From positions 1 to 64,000 of the forward strand of contig JAXLXE010000002.1 of NCBI GenBank assembly GCA_046328115.1: a DNA stretch of 64,000 bases, in the 5' to 3' direction. This stretch comes from JAXLXE01 sp046328115. GTDB taxonomy: Bacteria; Chloroflexota; UBA6077; JACCZL01. Position 1 is the first letter of the stretch. Every line of letters begins with the position of its first letter. This document shows positions 1 through 9,581 of this stretch, in pieces. Made by a program: the position numbers and the translations under genes. The notes below the pieces were generated by a model. The model had not been told where the DNA came from. It did not search any database and saw only the letters and a program-made list of their open reading frames with translations.

Positions 1-3000
1 ACGTCTCGTTCGGCTCATCGATCGTGTCGCCGAGGATCGCTACCACGAAGGGCTTGCTGGTCTCGCCGGGGGTGAACGTGACCGTCTGGCCGGCGGCCGT
101 GTAGTCGCTCCCCGCCGTCGCGGTGCCATTGGCCGTCTGGACCTGCACCGTCACCGTCAGCGCGCTCGGCTGGCTCAGGCTCACCGTGAACGTGGCAGCC
201 GTACTGCCAGCGCTCCCCTCCACCACCGAGACGTCGTTCACCGACAGCGCCGGCACGTCGTCGTTCTGGATCGTCCCCACCGCCTGGGCCGTGGCGATCG
301 TCGCGTTGGTCGGGCTGGAGAGGCTCACCACGAACGTCTCGTCCGCCTCGCCCAGCACGTCGCCGAGGATCGACACCGCCACCGTCTGGCTGGTCACCCC
401 CGGGTTGAACGTCAGCGTCGTCGGTCCGACCGCCGTGTAGTCCTGGCCGGCTACTGCTCCGTTCGCTCCCGTCCCGTTGGCCGTCTGGGCCACCACCGTC
501 ACCGTCTGGCCGCTGGCCGGCAGCAGCGTCACCGTGAACACCAGGTTGCTCGCGCCGGCGTTCCCCTCCGGCCCCGCCCGATCCACGATCGACAACACCG
601 GCGGTCCGTCGTCGTCCAGGATCGTGCCGATCCCCTGGGCATCCCCGATCACCGCGTTCACAGGCGATGCGAGGTTCACCGCGAACGTCTCGTTCGGCTC
701 GTCCGCGGTGTCGCCCAGTACCGGCACCACCACCGGCTTGCTCGTCTCGCCGGCGTTGAACGTCACCGTCACGTTGACCGCCGTGTAGTCGCTGCCGGCC
801 ACCGCACCCGTCGCACCCGCGCCGTTGGCGGTCTGCGCCTGCACCGTCACCGTCCGGCTGTTGGGCGTACTCAGGCTCACCGTGAACGTGGCGTTGGTGC
901 TGCCGGCGTTGCCCTCGGCCACCGACACGTCGTCAACCGCGATCGACGACGTGTCGTCGTCGGTGATCGTGCCGGTGCCGGTCCCCACCGCGATACTGGC
1001 GTTGGTGGGCGCGCTCAGGTTCAGGCTGAACGTCTCGTCCACCTCGTCCACCACGTCGCCCAGCACCGGCACGCTGACGGTCTGCACGGTCTGGCCGGGG
1101 GTGAACGTCACGGTCTGGGCCACGGCGGTGTAGTCGCTGCCGGCCACCGCGCCGCTCACCCCGATCCCGTTGGCGGTCTGGGCCTGCACCGTGACGGTGC
1201 GGCCGCTGGCGGCGCTGAGGGTGATCTGGAACACCCCGTTGGTGCTGCCGGCGTTGCCCTCCGGCACCGTGACGTTGCCGACCGACAGGGTGGGGGTGGG
1301 ATCGTCGTCGGTGATGGTGAGCGTGGCGGTGCTCTGGGCGCCGATGGCCGCGCCGCCGGTCGGGCTGCCCAGGGTCAGCAGCACGGTCTCGTCGTCCTCG
1401 TCCAGGGGGTCCTGGAGGATCGGGACGGAGACGTTCTTGCTGGTCTCGCCCGGACTGAAGCTGACGAGCAGGGGGGTGGCGGTGTAGTCATTGCCGGGGG
1501 TGGCGGTAGAGCTACCGCCGCCGAGGGAGACGGTGGCGCCGACGGTGAGGTCGGAGCCGCCGGTGCGGGAGATGGTGATGGTGGCGGAGGGGCCGGCCTC
1601 GCCGATGGTGAAGGTGGGATTGCTGAACTGGAGGGTGCCGGGGCTGGCCTCGAAGGCGCCGACGTCGCAGGTGGCGGTGGTATCGCCGTTGCCGTCGATG
1701 GGGCGGGTGGTGCCGCGCTGGTCGGTGGTGATGGTCGTACCGCCGCTGGTGCCGTTGCTGGTGCAGGAGCCCTGGACGGCGTCGATGGCGGTGCTGCCGG
1801 AGAGGAGGGCGTGGGTCTGGGTGGGGCCGCCGTTGTTGGCGAGCGGGCCGAGATTGAGGGTGGCGACGTTGTTGGCGTCGCCGGCCTGGGTGAAGGCCGC
1901 GGCGCAACTGTTGTCGCTGCTGAGGTTGCTGCCGAGGGAGGTGATGGTGCCGCTGCAGTTGCCGCCCGAAGAACCCGCGGCGATGATGGTGGCGCGCAGG
2001 CTGAGGGTGCCGCCCGATAGGCCTACGCCGCCGCCGACGGCGGTGGTGGCCGAGTTGCCGCGGAGGGTGCTGTGCGTCACTGTTGCCGAGCCAAAGGCTA
2101 CACGGATGCCGCCGCCAGTGCCGGCCGAGTTGCCGCTGAGGGTGCTGTTGGTGACGGTGACCGTGCCGCCGGTGACGAAGATGCCGCCGCCGCTGGCGCT
2201 GGGGGCCGAGTTGCCGCTAAGGGCGCTATTGGTGACGGTGGCCGTGCCGCCGTTGACGAGGATGCCGCCGCCGCCGTCGCCGTTGCCCGAGTTGCCGCTG
2301 AGGGTGCTGTTGGTGACGGTGGCCGTGCCGCCGGCGACGAAGATGCCGCCGCCGGCGAAGGCGGGGTTGCCGCTGAGGGTGCTGTTGGTGACGGTGACCG
2401 TGCCGCGCGGAGACGAAGATGCCACCACCGCCGCTGTTGCCGCCACCGCCGGCCGAGTTGCCGCTGAGGGTGCTGCTGGTGACGGTGACCGTGCCGCCGG
2501 AGACGAAGATGCCACCACCGCCGCTGCCGGCGCCAAAGGGAGGCCGAGTTGCCGCTGATGGTGCTGTTGGTGACGGTCAGCGTGGTGCCGCACGGCGACG
2601 GCGATGCCGGCCTCGAGGGACGTTTCCCCGTTGCGGATCGTCAGCCCGGAGATGGAGGCGGTGCCGGCGGTCACGTTGAACACGCGTGTGTTCGAGGCCG
2701 TGCCCTTCTGGCCGTCCACGATGGTGTTGGCCGCGCCGTTGCCGACGATGTCGAGATTGGATGAGATGGTGAGTTGTCCGCTGCTCAAGAAGATGGCCGA
2801 GCCGTCCGTGCCCGCCGCGAAGGTGATCTGATCCGTCGCGGTACCGTCCGGGTCGCCCCGGGCAGCCGCCGAAGGCGGCGTTGGTGTTCGCCGCCACGAG
2901 CGCCTCGCGGAGCGAGCAGGCGGACAGATTGGTGTTGTTCTCGTCTGCTGAGGTGGTGACCTGGATCGTGGCGGCCTGCGCGCCGTCGGCGGGCGCGAGG

Positions 3001-3068
3001 AGCACGAGCAGGAGGCCGGTCAGGAGGGCGCCGAGCAGGTACGACGAGCGCGCGGCCGGACTGGGCAT
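1..3068 (-). pseudogene. Frameshifted secreted Calx-beta / CSLREA surface protein, 3' end off the window
   Basis: The ATG at 3068 follows a GGAG box and opens a signal peptide (MPSPAARSSYLLGALLTGLL...), then a CSLREA-type motif (CSLREALVAANTNAAFGGC). A right-handed beta-helix region with repeated units like GGGIFVAGGTATVTNSTLSGNS (about 2000-2560) is followed by five tandem Calx-beta domains of about 345 bp each (about 1-1620). These carry the recurring signatures VAEGNAGS, AGSDYTAV, VTFxPGETS and DETF, with no stop in frame down to base 1. The reading frame is broken four times in the beta-helix part, near 2857, 2590, 2537 and 2405; each looks like a single inserted base. Such proteins are usually secreted or cell-wall adhesin/matrix proteins. 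Either the gene is decaying, or the repeat-rich GC sequence carries consensus errors; downstream of 2400 the frame is clean, which favours errors or a very recent event. Confidence 0.75.
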
Positions 3069-3134
3069 CAACACTCCAATGGGGCGGTGCTGCGCTCCGC
3101 CGCGCCTGGTGCCCCGGGTGGGCGGAGCGGTCGA

Positions 3135-3163
3135 AGGATAGGCAGCGGGTGGGGAACTGTCAA
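3135..3163 (-). promoter_or_regulatory. Sigma70-type promoter of the Calx-beta gene
   Basis: On the minus strand a perfect TTGACA (-35, 3163-3158) is followed after exactly 17 bp by TATCCT (-10, 3140-3135). This places the start site near 3128, about 60 nt upstream of the ATG at 3068. It is the best consensus promoter found in the window. Confidence 0.75.
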
Positions 3164-3396
3164 GCTGGGTGCCAATGGGGACGCGGTGCTCGGGCGACGA
3201 GGAAGCCGCCGGCGATCGGGTGGCGCACTAGATGCTTCGCAGGCCCAGCATGACGGACTGGTTTCGGGCGGTCTGGTGGAGGCGATGGGCACCCACGAGG
3301 GGTGCCCCGACGGGGTATTGGCGTGGCATGGCGCCCTCACCCCCGCCGCGCGCGTGCTTCGCCGAAGCGTCGCGGCCCGTGCGCGGGAGAGGGGGC
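3164..3396. other. Intergenic remainder, nothing recognised
   Basis: The gap between the hyi stop and the Calx-beta start is 328 bp. Apart from the promoter at 3135-3163 I see no conserved RNA, convincing terminator or plausible gene here. Confidence 0.4.
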
Positions 3397-4185
3397 TCAG
3401 CGATTGGATCGGGCTGCGCGGGGCAGCCAGGTGTCTAGACCGTCCTCTGTACCTGCCGCGGGGACGTATTCCAGGGCTACGAAGCCGCCGTAGCCGGACT
3501 CGTCGATGGCCTTGAGCACGTTCGTGTAGTTGATCTCGCCGGTGCCTGGCTCGTGGCGGCCGGGGTTGTCCGCGATCTGGATGTGGGCGATCTTGTCCAC
3601 GTTCTTCATGATCGTGTCGATCAAGTTGCCCTCCATGATCTGCATGTGGAACACGTCGTACTGGAACTTCACGTTGGGGCTGTTCACGGCGTCCACAATC
3701 TCGAAGCCCAGCGCCGAATGGTCCAGGAAGTAGCCCGGGTTCGCCACGGTGTTCAGACCCTCAGAGACCAGGGTGATCCCCGCGGCCTCGGCCAGCGGAG
3801 CCACGCGGCGGAGGTTCTCGATGGCCGTGGCCCTGCCCTGCTCGCGGCTGACTCCCGCCGGCAGCTTGCCCGCCAGCACGTTGATGAGCGTGGTTCCCAG
3901 CCGTGGCGCCAGCGCGATGGCGTCCTTCACCGTCTGGTACAGGCGCTCCTTCTGTGACGGATCGCACAGGTAGCCGCGGTCGCCGCCGGCGAAGTTGCCC
4001 ACGTCAGAGTCGAACAGGATCATGGTGAGCCCGTTGTCCTTCAGTTCACGCTCCACTCTGTCCAGGTCGAAGAGGAAGGGGAACAGCATCTCCACGTGGG
4101 TGAAGCCAGCCTCCGCCGCCTTCTTGAAGCGGTCTAGCTGGTCGTACTCGGCGAACATCAGGGACAGGTTGGCGGCGTAGCGCAT
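3397..4185 (-). CDS. hyi: Hydroxypyruvate isomerase family TIM-barrel protein
   Basis: The 262-aa product is a full-length xylose-isomerase-like TIM barrel of the Hyi family, which interconverts hydroxypyruvate and tartronate semialdehyde in the cytoplasm. It begins MRYAANLSLMFAEYD. It has the family's SEGLN motif (metal-ligand Glu), FQYDVFHMQIMEG (metal-ligand Asp and His), HIQIADNPGRHEPGTGEINY, and a late VALEY glutamate. The normal partners (glyoxylate carboligase, tartronate semialdehyde reductase) are not in the window, so the substrate is not fixed by context; related sugar isomerases share this architecture. It lies alone between the DUF2330 gene and the Calx-beta gene, same strand. 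Confidence 0.82.
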   Translation of the reverse strand: MRYAANLSLMFAEYDQLDRFKKAAEAGFTHVEMLFPFLFDLDRVERELKDNGLTMILFDSDVGNFAGGDRGYLCDPSQKERLYQTVKDAIALAPRLGTTLINVLAGKLPAGVSREQGRATAIENLRRVAPLAEAAGITLVSEGLNTVANPGYFLDHSALGFEIVDAVNSPNVKFQYDVFHMQIMEGNLIDTIMKNVDKIAHIQIADNPGRHEPGTGEINYTNVLKAIDESGYGGFVALEYVPAAGTEDGLDTWLPRAARSNR

Positions 4186-4278
4186 GGACGGCGTCCTCCA
4201 CGGACGGAAGGGTGCCGGACCGCCCGGCCCCAGTCAAGCCCGCGCGAGCTGGACCGGGGCCGTGGCAGTCACACCCGA

Positions 4279-6126
4279 TCAGAGATAACGGTACGCCGCG
4301 CCGATGGCCCCCAGGAGGCCTACGGCAATGCTGGCCAACCGGGGCGACACATGCCTGGGCAGCGCACTGGCACATAGCCGTCCGACCGGCCCGGCGAAGC
4401 CGCCGGCGACGAACGCCCAGACAATGGGAACGAACACGATGGTGTTGATGGCGAAGTGCAGCCAGACGACTGACGTCCAATAGCCCAGGATGCCGGGCGT
4501 CCCGTTCATCCCCCACTGCACGTACTGCCACATCTTCACCACGTGCTCCAGGCCGTGATACGCCTGGAGCAGCACGGAGATGAGCAGCAATCGCTGGACC
4601 AGCCGCGTCCGAGCGGGGATGACGCGGGGGTCGTTCCGGGCGGCCACGTACACGGGCACCAGCAGGGCCAGGAAGGCCGCGTTGTAGATCATGTGTACGG
4701 GCTCGATGTCGAACACGCTGCCCAGCATGCCAGCCCCGCTGGCCACGCCGAACACCGTCCGCTGCAGCACCTGGACTACATGCTCCATCTCGTGAAAGCC
4801 CTGAAGCGCCACCGTCTCAGCGAACAGCAGCGCCACCGTCAGCGGAGCGAGGCGCAGCGCCGCGATACGAGCCGGCGCAAGCCACGCCAGCGACAGCCTG
4901 TGCCGCGGCAACCGGATGCGCGGCCCAAACCGGACCATGCCCAGCGAGACGGCCACCAGCGCGAGCAGCAGCCCGGCCTTGGGCCCACCCCCGAAGAACG
5001 TGCCCTGCAGGTAACGCTGCGCCTCCATGTAGCTGGGCGGCGGCCCGCTGTCCGCCACCGTGCGGAACGTGAACGGATCGTCATCGCACCGCCACGGCGA
5101 AGGTCGATTGGACAGGTCGTGGATGTTGGAGACGTCCGGCAGGCTGCTGTCCACATCGAACAGCGGATCCACCGTCATCTCCTCCGGGGAAATCCGTGTG
5201 TACAGCCGCGTGAGATAGGGGTACTGCTGGAACAGCAGTTTCACGGTCTCATCCGTGGGTGGCCGCACGGCGGTGGTGGCGCCGGCGAACTCCGTCACGA
5301 AGGCGCGGCCGCCAGCCTGGTCGGCAGCGCGAGAGACCACCCGCTGGTAGTCATTGCGGCCAAACGGGGTGAACCCCACCTCTGAATCGGCGATCTTGAT
5401 GGGCACGAAGTTGACCGGGGCAACCTGATTGTTCGCGAAGATCCACACGAAAACCGGCATGTCCGGCGTGGCTGCCACGGCCGTGAGGCGCAGCGGGATC
5501 ATGGGCAGGCTGGACTCGTACGTGAGCTTCACGGGGACGATGTCCGTGGCGTTCTGGCCCTGCTTGAGCTTCATGGCCAGGAAGATCAGCCCCTCGTCCG
5601 TGTAGACCTTGACCAGCGGCTCCATCTCACGGGTGATCTGGTAGCCGTTCTCCCGGAGCCAGAGCACGAGATCCTGGGGATCGGAGGAGGAGACTACGTG
5701 GTAGCCGAACGGGCCCACCTCGCCGCTGGCCAGGACGTTCACACCCTCAGACGACGCGGCGCGCGCGCCCGCGGGTGCGGCGGCGACTGGCTGCGGCAGC
5801 CTCAGGCAGGCCGGTGGCCTTGGGGGGATGTACACCGGCTGGGTGAGCCGGTCCAGATCGCGGAACATCTGCATCTGGGCCGTCTCCACCTTCGGCACGG
5901 CCGGCAGCGGCAGCACCCAGGCAAAGTCCTCAGCCCGGCCGGTGTACGAGATCTGCACGTACGTCGTGATGGAGCCGGGGTCCATGGTGAAGATCACCCG
6001 CTCGCCGGCCTGGTCTATCGGCACCGTGGTGCAGAAGAAGCCGCCGCACGCGGCCGCCGGTCCGGCCCAAAGAGCGCCAGCGAGCACCGCCAGCGCCACG
6101 GCAAATGCAAGACAACGCCGCCGCAT
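4279..6126 (-). CDS. DUF2330 exported protein with C-terminal membrane domain
   Basis: The 615-aa product starts at an ATG with GGAGG 5 nt upstream; an earlier GTG overlaps that box. A signal peptide ends at AAACGG and runs into the DUF2330 hallmark CGGFFCTTVPIDQAGERVIF. The soluble DUF2330 domain fills about residues 25-380. The last 220 residues form a membrane part with about six hydrophobic segments. Within it a short motif occurs twice, GFHEMEHVVQVLQ and AYHGLEHVVKMWQ, each ahead of a loop. The function of DUF2330 is unknown. The His/Glu-rich repeated helix motif suggests metal or cofactor binding at the membrane, which is inference. The gene stands alone between the receiver gene and hyi. 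Confidence 0.8.
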   Translation of the reverse strand: MRRRCLAFAVALAVLAGALWAGPAAACGGFFCTTVPIDQAGERVIFTMDPGSITTYVQISYTGRAEDFAWVLPLPAVPKVETAQMQMFRDLDRLTQPVYIPPRPPACLRLPQPVAAAPAGARAASSEGVNVLASGEVGPFGYHVVSSSDPQDLVLWLRENGYQITREMEPLVKVYTDEGLIFLAMKLKQGQNATDIVPVKLTYESSLPMIPLRLTAVAATPDMPVFVWIFANNQVAPVNFVPIKIADSEVGFTPFGRNDYQRVVSRAADQAGGRAFVTEFAGATTAVRPPTDETVKLLFQQYPYLTRLYTRISPEEMTVDPLFDVDSSLPDVSNIHDLSNRPSPWRCDDDPFTFRTVADSGPPPSYMEAQRYLQGTFFGGGPKAGLLLALVAVSLGMVRFGPRIRLPRHRLSLAWLAPARIAALRLAPLTVALLFAETVALQGFHEMEHVVQVLQRTVFGVASGAGMLGSVFDIEPVHMIYNAAFLALLVPVYVAARNDPRVIPARTRLVQRLLLISVLLQAYHGLEHVVKMWQYVQWGMNGTPGILGYWTSVVWLHFAINTIVFVPIVWAFVAGGFAGPVGRLCASALPRHVSPRLASIAVGLLGAIGAAYRYL

Positions 6127-6246
6127 CGTCACCTCCCACGCGTGTGTACGCTCGCGGGCCCCGGAAAAGACGGGGCGCCGCGGCGTTGGGTCCAGGACGC
6201 CGATTACGGCGCGTGGGTTCCAGTCAGTTCGGAACCCGGGACCACG

Positions 6247-6633
6247 TTACGTCGCGTGGGATGATCGCATAAGCCAGGTCCGGGCGCGAGTGCGGACCTG
6301 GGCGATGCTGAACGGCTTCAGCATCAGATCGGACGCGCCAGACTCAAATGCTCGCTTCACGAACCGCGAGTCGCGCAGCGCCGTCATCATGATGATGGGC
6401 ACGCCACCCACGGACGGGCTGGTCCGCAGCGTTCGGCACGCCTCGAACCCATCTCCACCCGGCATGCGCGCATCCATCAGCACCACGTCTGGCCGGCCGG
6501 TCGCCGCCATCCTGACCGCCTCACGGCCGTTGGGCGCCGTCTGCACGTCGAAGTCCCGCTCAAGCGCGGTGCGGAGCACGCACAGCATGTTCGGATCGTC
6601 GTCGGCAATCAGGAGTCGCGGTCTGGCTTCCAT
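6247..6633 (-). CDS. Single-domain response regulator (receiver only)
   Basis: The 128-aa protein consists only of a CheY-like receiver. All key residues are present: the acidic DDD cluster (LLIADDDPN), the phospho-acceptor Asp in VVLMDARMPG, the Thr in MMTAL and the Lys in LKPFS. There is no output domain. I use the ATG at 6633 (MEARPRLL), with GAGGA about 11 nt upstream, rather than a TTG further up. It lies 48 bp downstream of the metallo-beta-lactamase-fold hydrolase gene on the same strand, so the two are probably co-transcribed. No kinase is adjacent; the orphan histidine kinase at 28.8 kb is one possible but unproven partner. Confidence 0.85.
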   Translation of the reverse strand: MEARPRLLIADDDPNMLCVLRTALERDFDVQTAPNGREAVRMAATGRPDVVLMDARMPGGDGFEACRTLRTSPSVGGVPIIMMTALRDSRFVKRAFESGASDLMLKPFSIAQVRTRARTWLMRSSHAT

Positions 6634-6681
6634 TGAGTTACTTATCCTCAACGGATTCAACGCGCCGCGGGTGACGGAGTT

Positions 6682-7575
6682 TTACGGGGAGACCGTCTCG
6701 CCCTCACGAGCGCCCAGCACTTCCAGCTTCGCGCGGCGATCGCGCACCCGCTCGCGCGCCCACTCGATCATCTGGTCGATGAAGTCGTCCGAGTGCGTGG
6801 GGTCGTGGTGGAAGAGGATCAGCTTGCGCGCGCCCGCCGCGAGCGCCACGTCCACCACGTAGTCCGTGCTGCCGTGCCCCCACCCGATCTTCTTGGGGTA
6901 CTCGCCCGGCGTGTACTGGCAATCCTGGATCAGCACGTCCACCCCCTGGAGCCACTCGATCAGCCGCCGGTCCCCCTCGTGCAGCACGCCATCCGCCAGG
7001 CCGCGGCCCAGCCTCGACGGATCGGGATTGGAGCCCAGCAGCGCCAGCCCAAATGGCTCGTGGTCGCTCACGTACGCCACGCTCGTCCCGTCCGCCTCCA
7101 CCCGGTAACCCATACACACCGACGTGTGGTTCAGATAATGCGTGTCCACTCGCGCCGAGCCCACCTTGATCCGCTCCTCGCGTAGCTCGTGGTACTCGAT
7201 ATCGCAGGGCAGGTCCTCCAGGTGGACCGGGAAATACGTGTAATCCATCTGGCCGGCCAGGATCTCCTCAATCCGCTTGTCGATGTTGCGCGCCGCGTAC
7301 ACGGTGAGCGTATTGCCGGGCGCGAAGGCCGGCGGGAAGAACGGAAAGCCGGAGATGTGGTCCCAGTGGGTATGGCCGATGAAGATGTGGGCTGTGACCG
7401 GCTGCGACTCCATCAGGCTGATGCCAAGCTCGCGGATGCCCGTACCCGCGTCCAGGATCAGCAGGTCGCCGCCGTCCGTCCGGATCTCCGTGCACGCCGT
7501 GTTCCCGCCGTATCTCACGGTGGAACGGCCGGGCGCCGGGATCGATCCACGCGTGCCCCAGAACTTGATCTTCAC
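6682..7575 (-). CDS. MBL-fold metallo-hydrolase
   Basis: The 297-aa protein starts at GTG (MKIKFWGTRGSIPAPG). It is a metallo-beta-lactamase-fold hydrolase with the zinc motif HTHWDHISG, the later ligands YLNHTSVCMGYR, a YVSDHEPFG aspartate/histidine and a C-terminal LILFHHDPTHSDD. The GTRGSIPAPG N-terminus and YGGNTACTEI belong to the clade close to phosphodiesterases and tRNase Z, often seen next to or fused with receiver domains. A cyclic or phosphodiester substrate is likely but unproven. It is followed 48 bp later by the single-domain receiver gene. Confidence 0.85.
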   Translation of the reverse strand: MKIKFWGTRGSIPAPGRSTVRYGGNTACTEIRTDGGDLLILDAGTGIRELGISLMESQPVTAHIFIGHTHWDHISGFPFFPPAFAPGNTLTVYAARNIDKRIEEILAGQMDYTYFPVHLEDLPCDIEYHELREERIKVGSARVDTHYLNHTSVCMGYRVEADGTSVAYVSDHEPFGLALLGSNPDPSRLGRGLADGVLHEGDRRLIEWLQGVDVLIQDCQYTPGEYPKKIGWGHGSTDYVVDVALAAGARKLILFHHDPTHSDDFIDQMIEWARERVRDRRAKLEVLGAREGETVSP

Positions 7576-7627
7576 GCTGGCAGCGGCCCCATGTCGCTGG
7601 CCGGGTCGCGCGGCGCGCCCGAGCCGG

Positions 7628-9304
7628 TCACGGGTGTATAGACCCTCTACCGCGGAATGTCAACGGCGCGCGCCCAGCCCCGGCGAGGCGGTGCAGCGCC
7701 CAGGGGATCCGGGCCAGCAGATCGGACGCCAGCAGCGAACGCATCGACCGTCCCGCGCGACGCCCCGCCTCCGCGTGGACCACCACGGCGAGCCGTGCCG
7801 CATCCGCCGGCGCGGCGCCCTGGGCGATGAGTCCCGCGCAGATGCCCGCCAGAACATCCCCCGTGCCTGCGGTTGCCAGGGACGCGTTTGGGTGGGGGTA
7901 GACGCACGTAGGCTGACCGGGCGCCGCAACCACCGTATGCGCTCCCTTCAACACCACCACGTGGCCCCACCGCTCCGCCAGCGCGCGCCCCACCGCCCAC
8001 GGGTCGGCCTCGATCTCTGCCACGCCCAGCCCGGACAGGCGGGCCATCTCGCCCGCGTGTGGCGTGAGCACCGTACCCGGCGCAATGCGCTCCCACCAGC
8101 GATCCCACTGCGCCAGCAGGCTCAGCGCGTCCGCGTCGACCACGCAGGGCACCGGTCGCGGGAGCGAGGCGTTGTGCTCCAGCAGTATCCGCAGCACCCG
8201 CGCGGCGCCTTCAGAGCGGCCGATGCCAGGCCCGACGAGCAGCGCCCCCTGATCCGGCAGGAGCGGCGCCAACGCGGCAAGCGCTTCGTCCGGCCGATGT
8301 TCCAGATCCACCGTGCAGGGATACGTAGCCTCCGGCAGGTAGGCCGCCACGGCAGACTTCACCGCCGCCGTGCTGGCCACGCCCACCAGCCCGCAACCGG
8401 ATCGGGCGGCCGCTGCAGAGCACAACGTGGCAGCCCCTAGGTACGTGTCCGAGCCAGCCACCACCAGCGCGCGACCCAGTCGATACTTGTGGGCGTTGAG
8501 CGGGCGCGCCGGCACCGCTGCCCGAACGAGCTCCGGTTCCAGCACCTGAAACGGCACCGCCGCCACCGCCTCCCGCGGAATGCCGATGTCAGCGAGCTCC
8601 TGCCGCCCCACCAGCTCAGCCGCCGGGAACCGCAGCGCGCCTATCTTGACGCCGCCAAACGTGACGCTGAGATCAGCGCAGATCGCCGCGCCGGGCAGCT
8701 CGCCGGTGTCCGCGTCGATTCCAGACGGCACGTCCACGGCAACCACGAGCGGCCGCCCACCCCGCGCCCGAACGCCGTTCACCCGCTCGATCACGGCGGC
8801 AAGCTCAGGCCGCGCCGCCCCTCTGGCGCCAACTCCGAGCAGCCCATCGATGGCCACGTCGGCACCTGTCAACGCATCTTCCAGCCCCACCAGCCCCTCC
8901 GCCGTCGCGTACTCGCGCAGGCTGATGTCCCGGGTCGCCAGGTCGGCTAGCTCATCACCCGTGAGCCCGTGGCGGCTGCCCAGCCAGACCTGGACCTGGT
9001 GGCCCCACTCGCGCAGGTAGCGGGCGGCCACCACCGCATCGCGCCCGTTGTTGCCGATCCCCACCAGGGCCACGACGCGCAAGGCCGTCCGACGACCGCG
9101 CACGAGGCCCCGAATGCACCGCGCAACGGCCAGCCCCGCGCGCTCCTGAAGCGCTGATTCGGGCGATCCGGCCGCCACCGCGGCGCGCTCCAGCGCGCGC
9201 ATCTCCTCAACGGTGACCAGCGGCCACGGCCCCGCCCCACCTGCGATCAGCGGATCCGGCGTCCGATCGGCCACCGTGTCAGGCCACGGATCAGGGTCTG
9301 GCAA
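7628..9304 (-). CDS. nnr: Bifunctional NAD(P)H-hydrate epimerase / ADP-dependent dehydratase
   Basis: The 558-aa product repairs damaged NAD(P)HX. The N-terminal YjeF_N epimerase domain (about 30-240) shows GIGNNGRDAVVAARYL, the IDGLLGVGARG loop and VAVDVPSGIDADTGE. The C-terminal ribokinase-like dehydratase (about 250-540) shows NAHKYRLGRALVVAGS, VDADALSLL, LTPHAGEMARL and the catalytic TAGTGDVLAGICAGL. The start is uncertain: a TTG at 9304 overlaps the upstream ABM gene by 14 nt, while a GTG at 9274 lies 16 nt past that gene's stop; neither has a strong ribosome site. The domain content does not change. The protein is cytoplasmic. Confidence 0.9.
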   Translation of the reverse strand: MPDPDPWPDTVADRTPDPLIAGGAGPWPLVTVEEMRALERAAVAAGSPESALQERAGLAVARCIRGLVRGRRTALRVVALVGIGNNGRDAVVAARYLREWGHQVQVWLGSRHGLTGDELADLATRDISLREYATAEGLVGLEDALTGADVAIDGLLGVGARGAARPELAAVIERVNGVRARGGRPLVVAVDVPSGIDADTGELPGAAICADLSVTFGGVKIGALRFPAAELVGRQELADIGIPREAVAAVPFQVLEPELVRAAVPARPLNAHKYRLGRALVVAGSDTYLGAATLCSAAAARSGCGLVGVASTAAVKSAVAAYLPEATYPCTVDLEHRPDEALAALAPLLPDQGALLVGPGIGRSEGAARVLRILLEHNASLPRPVPCVVDADALSLLAQWDRWWERIAPGTVLTPHAGEMARLSGLGVAEIEADPWAVGRALAERWGHVVVLKGAHTVVAAPGQPTCVYPHPNASLATAGTGDVLAGICAGLIAQGAAPADAARLAVVVHAEAGRRAGRSMRSLLASDLLARIPWALHRLAGAGRAPLTFRGRGSIHP

Positions 9305-9581
9305 GGACCACGTCGTACTCGCCCAGCGCCGACCGCACGGGGCTGTTGGGATTCGTCTGGCTGTGGGCCTTCATGAACGCGTCGCTTTCGCGCCAACGGT
9401 CGAACGACGCCCGACCGTCCCACCGCGTCACGACCAGGTACTCCGTTCCCTCGAGACTCTTGAGCAGCTCAAACGAGACGAACCCCGGCACGCCATCCAT
9501 CCCACCCGTCGCCGCGAACCGCTGCTCCAGGTGAGCCCCATACTCCGCCGGCATCTGCAGCCGGTTCACCGCCACAAACAT
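9291..9581 (-). CDS. Antibiotic biosynthesis monooxygenase (ABM) / IsdG-like protein
   Basis: The 96-aa ferredoxin-like ABM domain starts at the ATG for MFVAVNRLQMPAEYGAHLEQRF. The fold signature GFVSFELLKSLEGTEYLVVTRWDGRASFDRWRESDAF matches the heme-degrading monooxygenase branch, where a W/H/N set binds heme. Which reaction it performs cannot be read from sequence. It is upstream of and overlaps the NAD(P)HX repair gene, suggesting one transcript. Confidence 0.8.
   Translation of the reverse strand: MFVAVNRLQMPAEYGAHLEQRFAATGGMDGVPGFVSFELLKSLEGTEYLVVTRWDGRASFDRWRESDAFMKAHSQTNPNSPVRSALGEYDVVLARP

Noticed and set aside
1491..2558. Long open frame on the plus strand, repetitive LPLRVLLVTVTVPP sequence
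   Set aside because: It is the antisense of the beta-helix repeats; the minus strand has a proper CSLREA/Calx-beta protein.
2060..2560. Regular GC-rich repeat array that could suggest CRISPR
   Set aside because: Repeats are coding (protein repeats of a beta-helix) and lack unique spacers of constant length.
4543..5385. 280-codon plus-strand frame inside the DUF2330 gene
   Set aside because: Gln/Arg-rich shadow composition without family features; the minus strand has DUF2330 motifs.
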